From: Parapristionchus giblindavisi
Taxonomy: Eukaryota; Nematoda; Chromadorea; Rhabditida; Diplogasteridae
Direction: 5' to 3'
Assembly (NCBI GenBank): GCA_943737045.1
Contig: CALSFV010000656.1
Location: 186,001 to 250,000, forward strand
Length of the DNA stretch: 64,000 nucleotides
The notes below the pieces were generated by a model. The model was not told the origin of the DNA and ran no database searches. It saw only the letters and a program-made list of their open reading frames with translations. This document shows, one piece after another, positions 60,301-64,000 of the stretch. The number at the start of each line of letters is the position of its first letter. The first letter of the stretch is position 1. A program made the translations under genes and the position numbers.

Positions 60301-61384
60301 AATGGCTTTTTCGACCATAAATCGCTTCAAATGGTCCCAGAAACTAGAAAAAAAAAATCAGTTTTTCGGGTGAAACACATTGAAGACGGGTTTTCCGCCA
60401 TTGTGTTCCAAAAACCGTTTTGGAGAGCATACTAATACGATTCGAATGACACCTTTCCGGTCTCTGTAAGATGAAAATGAACCGAGTTATGGCAATTTCG
60501 CTGGTAGATCACAAAAAATCGATAATCTGCGATTTTGGCCAAATCAAGTCGATAGGCCTTCTCATGACCCCCAACCACATCCACCAATCGACTTTCATCG
60601 AAATCCGAAAGAAAAAATTTTTCCTAGTAGCCACGGGGGAGATTTTGATATACTTTTACAGGAGACCCGTGTTATATGTTAGATGTTTTGTGAAGGACGT
60701 TCATCTCCGGTAAATACAAAAATAAAATATAATAATATTAAAAATACAAAAAATGCGAACCTATTAGCGGAGGCCTCAAAGTCGTCCCTGCTAGAATCGT
60801 GCTTGATGAGTAGATCGTACTTTCGATCGATAATGCTAGTAGCCAGATTGATTATGGTCGTGCATATTCTGGAACGTATCGATTAGCACCAAATTATATA
60901 GACCACTTCAAATAGTTCCCTACTAACGAATATGACGTATAGATAGCCAGGCACAATTGCATGACGTTTGATAAAATTGTTCGAACATTCATACATCTTA
61001 CGTATTGTTACTTGAACAACACTCAAACATATATTTCTGTGTATGCATAATGATCAAGATACACGAACGTCACTATTATCTTTGGTATGAAATAAATAAA
61101 TAAATAAGTAAAAATAATAAATTAATTTACAGAAATGCTCTTACTGTGTCCTATTCTCCTTATCACTGGACGATCTCAACTTCTCAATCTCATTGCACAA
61201 TTGATCGGAATCTTTGGAATCTTCGACGAACAGCTTGTGTATTCCATTATCATTCTTGCCTGAAACGCACATAACTGATGAATAAATAAATAAATATATT
61301 AATATAAAGTAAGCACGTACCGCCGCCCGCTGCTGCCCTTTTCACACCTCGATGAGGTATGCCTACGGGCACGCGGAAGGACAT
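47365..61384 (-). CDS. ATR: ATR checkpoint kinase, N-terminal HEAT-repeat half
   Basis: ATR with ATRIP senses RPA-coated DNA; this half is the HEAT solenoid. Exons: 61321-61384 (ATG at 61382-61384), 61145-61259, 60761-60868, 59433-59497, 59069-59118, 58707-58815, 58086-58206, 57284-57566, 57158-57229, 56981-56999, 56550-56662, 56041-56159, 55713-55923, 55350-55403, 54779-54871, 54369-54465, 53047-53186, 52599-52718, 52195-52302, 51723-51855, 50946-51010, 50750-50811, 50282-50354, 50106-50174, 49792-49926, 49257-49396, 48864-48996, 48602-48700, 48419-48540, about 48045-48180, 47365-47477. All junctions keep phase except that between 48419 and 48180. Diagnostic segments: LSLPWLP, RARFSEWRRAIFGYAL (ATR: RIFLEWRTAVYNWAL). 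The last exon leads into VGAVDPGRL of the FAT part. About 900 residues, no stop. Confidence 0.85.
47758..47940. repeat. Repeat family D (CCTCGCAGTGCGAGG hairpin), copy 1
   Basis: CATTGCCATAGCCTCGCAGT then GCGAGGACTGACCCACTATA, with AACCCACCCTATTTCGAGAA inside and ATAGACGGCGAGGGTACC at the end. Other copies: 59148-59338 and 59596-59785. Confidence 0.85.
49592..49694. repeat. Hairpin element in an ATR intron
   Basis: TGTGGTGTTACATTTTCAAA at the left matches the complement at the right end, with GTGCGCAC in both arms. About 100 bp. Confidence 0.85.
52920..52990. repeat. Short perfect palindrome of CTACAGTAGCCCA
   Basis: CTCTACAGTAGCCCA and TGGGCTACTGTAGAG are exact complements around CTG. It lies in an ATR intron rich in single TACAGTA/TACCGTA motifs. 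Confidence 0.85.
54283..54347. repeat. (TTA)n microsatellite
   Basis: About 20 units of ATT with few interruptions, next to the 54369-54465 ATR exon. Tyrosine-rich frames here are repeat translation. Confidence 0.95.
56688..56822. repeat. Foldback MITE family A, copy 4
   Basis: TCCATGAACAGTGGTAAACC left end and GGTTTGCCATCGTTCATGGA right end. The core has AACGTGACGTCACAAGCGTA. Confidence 0.85.
57820..58040. repeat. Repeat family E, short copy
   Basis: ATCTATGGTTATCCCATGGG then TAGACCCACCCGCAA, with four repeats of GGTACCCAC; ends GGGATATCGATAGACC. Related to 43626-44496. Confidence 0.7.
59148..59338. repeat. Repeat family D, copy 2
   Basis: CATTGCCATACCCTCGCAGT then GCGAGGATTGACCCACTATA and AAACGGCGAGGGTACC at the end. 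Confidence 0.85.
59596..59785. repeat. Repeat family D, copy 3
   Basis: CATTGCCATATCCTCGCAGT at the left, AACGGCGAGGATACC at the right, interrupted by a C-run at 59743-59754. Confidence 0.85.
59819..60676. mobile_element. Short foldback relative of the 39827-42906 element
   Basis: Begins TTATCACGGGTCTCCGGTAA and ends TTTTACAGGAGACCCGTG. Arms of about 400 bp are near-identical (for example TGAGAAGGCCTATCGACTTG in both). It lies in the ATR intron between the third and fourth exons and has no coding loop. Confidence 0.88.
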
Positions 61385-61960
61385 CCGAGCTCCCTTCGGC
61401 ACTAATCCAAGCTCCCTTCGGCACTAACAAATACTGAAAACAGTTTTTACAACGATTTAAATAAACATTTTTAAAACTAAACTCGGACAAAGCAAGCAAA
61501 AGTCAAATGCGGCAAACCTTCCCGCGTTGAGCTTACTGTAGGATTTTGCTATCATGAACTAACTTTTTTGCAATGTGAACAAATTGATACATATTATTAA
61601 ATATTTATTTCAAACAAATTAGTATATATTATGACTCATGATCTGTATAATGGCTTGTTATTTAGCATCACATTGATTTTATTCCATTGAGATGTGGTTT
61701 AACGCAAAGAAATAATTTTTAAAAGCAATGTTTAGCAACAATCTCTCAATCAGATTTCTCCAACTTGGTTTGGATAAGTCAGTTAATTTCAATAATTGCA
61801 AGTATTAATTCGTACAGGTTTTCCTAGTCGATATCTTTGTCTCGATGATTCTCGACGTATCTGCATTTTCCAGACCATTTATTTTGTAAGTAGTCGATTC
61901 ATGAAAAAATACTATAGCTTCAATCCATAACTAAGATCAATCAAAGATCACGGAAATACA

Positions 61961-63716
61961 GTACCGTGCAAAAGTCTGGCCCCAAAATTTGAATCGCTAT
62001 AACTGTTTTCGTTCTTGGCCGATCAGCCTCCGGTTTGTTTTATTAAATAGTGTAACAATTGTAGAAAATTTTTATGTTATTGATTATTACCTACGATGAT
62101 GAAATTATTTCATCATTCTTGAAATGCTGAGGTGTGATCGTAAAAATAGATTTATTCTCAGGTAGATTTTTTCTATTAGTCCAATTCTTTTATGAGTAAC
62201 CAACAACTATCGCTGAACGTTTTAAGCTGTTAACCACGTTGCTTGCATATCGCTCCTAAGAATTAGCTAATTTCGCCTGACCCATCAAAAATTCGTAAAA
62301 ATGTCATAACTCAGTCTGTAGTTGAGCTACGGGCCTCAGATTTAACAAGTATTATGACATGGCCATAGGGCGCCACCATGTCAATTTCAGAAGGATTCCG
62401 CTTCTTGAAGAGAAAATTCGAAAAAATTCCCATACCATATTTTGGGCATATGGTATTTCCCGGCCGCTATTTCTAAAAATCTAAAAATCTGGTATGATGT
62501 GCCCAAACATCTACCTAACGCATCTACGAAGTGGCGAGATTACAGGAGTTCAATTACTACTTTGCCCATAAAAATACCATGGACCGTCAAAGTGGAATTT
62601 TGCGAGAAAAGAGACAGATAAAAAAGGTAGAATGTCCAATAGTGGAACTAAATTGAGGATACTTGTAGGAAATGTGCTTACTAAACACTTGGTTGAAAAT
62701 CCGATCGAAATTGATATGAAATACTGGGTTATTGACCCGTAATAATTCTCCATAACGAACGAAATTATGTTCCGTCTACTTTGACTGTCAAGGCTATTTT
62801 TATGGGCAAAGTCGTAATTGAACTCGTGTAATCTTGCCACTTTGTAGATGTGTTAGGTAGATGTTTGGGCACATCATACCAAATTTTTAGATTTTTAGAA
62901 AAACCGGCTGGGAAATACCGTATGCCCAAAATATTATATGGAATTTTTTTCGAATTTTCTCTTCAAGAAGCAGAATCCAGATATACTTCTTGAATCTGAG
63001 GCCCGTAGCTCAACTACAGACTGAGTTATGACATTTTTACGAAATTTTGATGGGTCAGGCGAAATTAGCTAATTCTTAGGAGCGATATGCAAGCAACGTG
63101 GTTAACGGCTTAAAGATGGAGGCCCTCGAATGTCTATGCAAATGTATAACATATCTATTATGCAAGAGACAACTTATATGCAAGAAATTAGCACGACCAT
63201 TCATCAATCCCATAGCGCAGTGGTAACAGTGCTCACTAGTAAGCGTAACGTCGCGGGTTCGAAACCTATTGCTGAACTTTCCTATTTTCAAAATTTCGCG
63301 CCTTTGCCTGTACATCAAGCATGGATTCATTCATGATTCTAGCGATCAATAAGCTAAATTAGCATAAACTAATTTATGTGAGGTAAGCAGAATATCTTTT
63401 GCTATCTTTCTGTCTTCACAGTTTGTTCACGAAAATATTGCCCGGACACCACCTTTAAAACGTTCACCGATAGTTGTTGGTTCCTCATAAAAGAATTGGA
63501 CTAATAGAAAAAAATCTACCTGAGAATAAACCTATTTTTACGATCTCACCTCGGCATTTCAAGAATGATGAAATAATTTCATCATCGTAGGTAATAATCA
63601 ATAACATAAAAATTTTCTCCAATGGTTACACTATTTAATAAAACAAAACCGGGCCAAGAAAGAAAAAAGTTATAGCGATTCATATTTTGGGGCCAGAGTT
63701 TTGCACGGTACTGTAC
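61961..63716. mobile_element. Foldback element with CAGTACCGTGCAAAAGTCTG ends
   Basis: The left end CAGTACCGTGCAAAAGTCTG and right end AGTTTTGCACGGTACTG are inverted, followed by GGCCCCAAAAT in both arms. The arms meet near 62690. The right arm is interrupted by about 355 bp at 63115-63470. The ends resemble those of Tc1/mariner-type MITEs; no transposase is present. No gene is seen in 61385-64000. Confidence 0.88.
63115..63470 (+). mobile_element. SINE-like insertion with tRNA-like head
   Basis: It interrupts the right arm of the 61961-63716 foldback; the left arm reads through as AACGTTTTAAGCTGTTAACC. TTAAA occurs on both sides and may be the target duplication. Inside, CCCATAGCGCAGTGGTAACA (A-box-like, 63206) and GTCGCGGGTTCGAAACC (B-box-like) form a tRNA-like head. 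Confidence 0.65.
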
Positions 63717-63717
63717 A

Positions 63718-63923
<206 letters not shown>

Positions 63924-64000
63924 TTTAAAAAAATGGCGAACCATATTTTACCCCGTAAAAATTGGCGAACTATATCTTACCCTGTAAAAAATGGCAATAA

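Overview
This window looks like the genome of a nematode, or a close relative. The reasons are: small multi-exon genes with GT-AG introns and TTTCAG-like acceptors, AT-rich introns, long degenerate tracts of TTAGGC (the nematode telomere hexamer) in the interior, and many foldback elements, MITEs, a mariner and two non-LTR retrotransposon remnants. All genes were read by eye, checking splice sites and reading phase exon by exon; no database search was run.

Layout from left to right. On the minus strand: the 5' half of a TTC7 homologue (396-1755, running off the left edge), a complete TIMM8 (2184-3005) and a 48-residue single-pass membrane protein (3260-3487). On the plus strand: a 193-residue GYF-domain protein (4115-7112). 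On the minus strand: a complete FAIM gene (7998-15569) whose introns hold a foldback plus a retrotransposon RT ORF, and a second, oppositely oriented truncated RT. Divergent from FAIM, 256 bp away, is a plus-strand DCLK-like protein kinase (15826-25052) with a mariner in an intron. Around 27.5-28.2 kb lie only the last exons of a secretory-pathway Ca2+-ATPase (SPCA), next to interstitial TTAGGC-like arrays.

From 61.4 kb down to 30.8 kb on the minus strand is one very large gene, the checkpoint kinase ATR. Its N-terminal HEAT half (61384-47365) is open and almost entirely phase-consistent over about 30 exons. Its C-terminal half is broken: a large part of the FAT domain is absent, an in-frame TGA interrupts one exon, the kinase exons are on mixed strands and out of order around a long inverted repeat (30.9-33.1 kb), the catalytic-loop exons were not found, one exon carries two frameshifting insertions in both arms, and the FATC exon has a TAA six codons before its proper end. 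A roughly 10 kb intron of this gene holds nested foldback elements, one of which carries a host-like coding segment. The right end holds further foldbacks and a long (TAA)n array.

The intact genes serve unrelated housekeeping roles (mitochondrial import, PI4K complex, apoptosis and proteostasis, GYF adaptor, kinase); nothing suggests an operon. The striking content is the decay and rearrangement of ATR and the density of inverted-repeat elements, several with tRNA-like modules.
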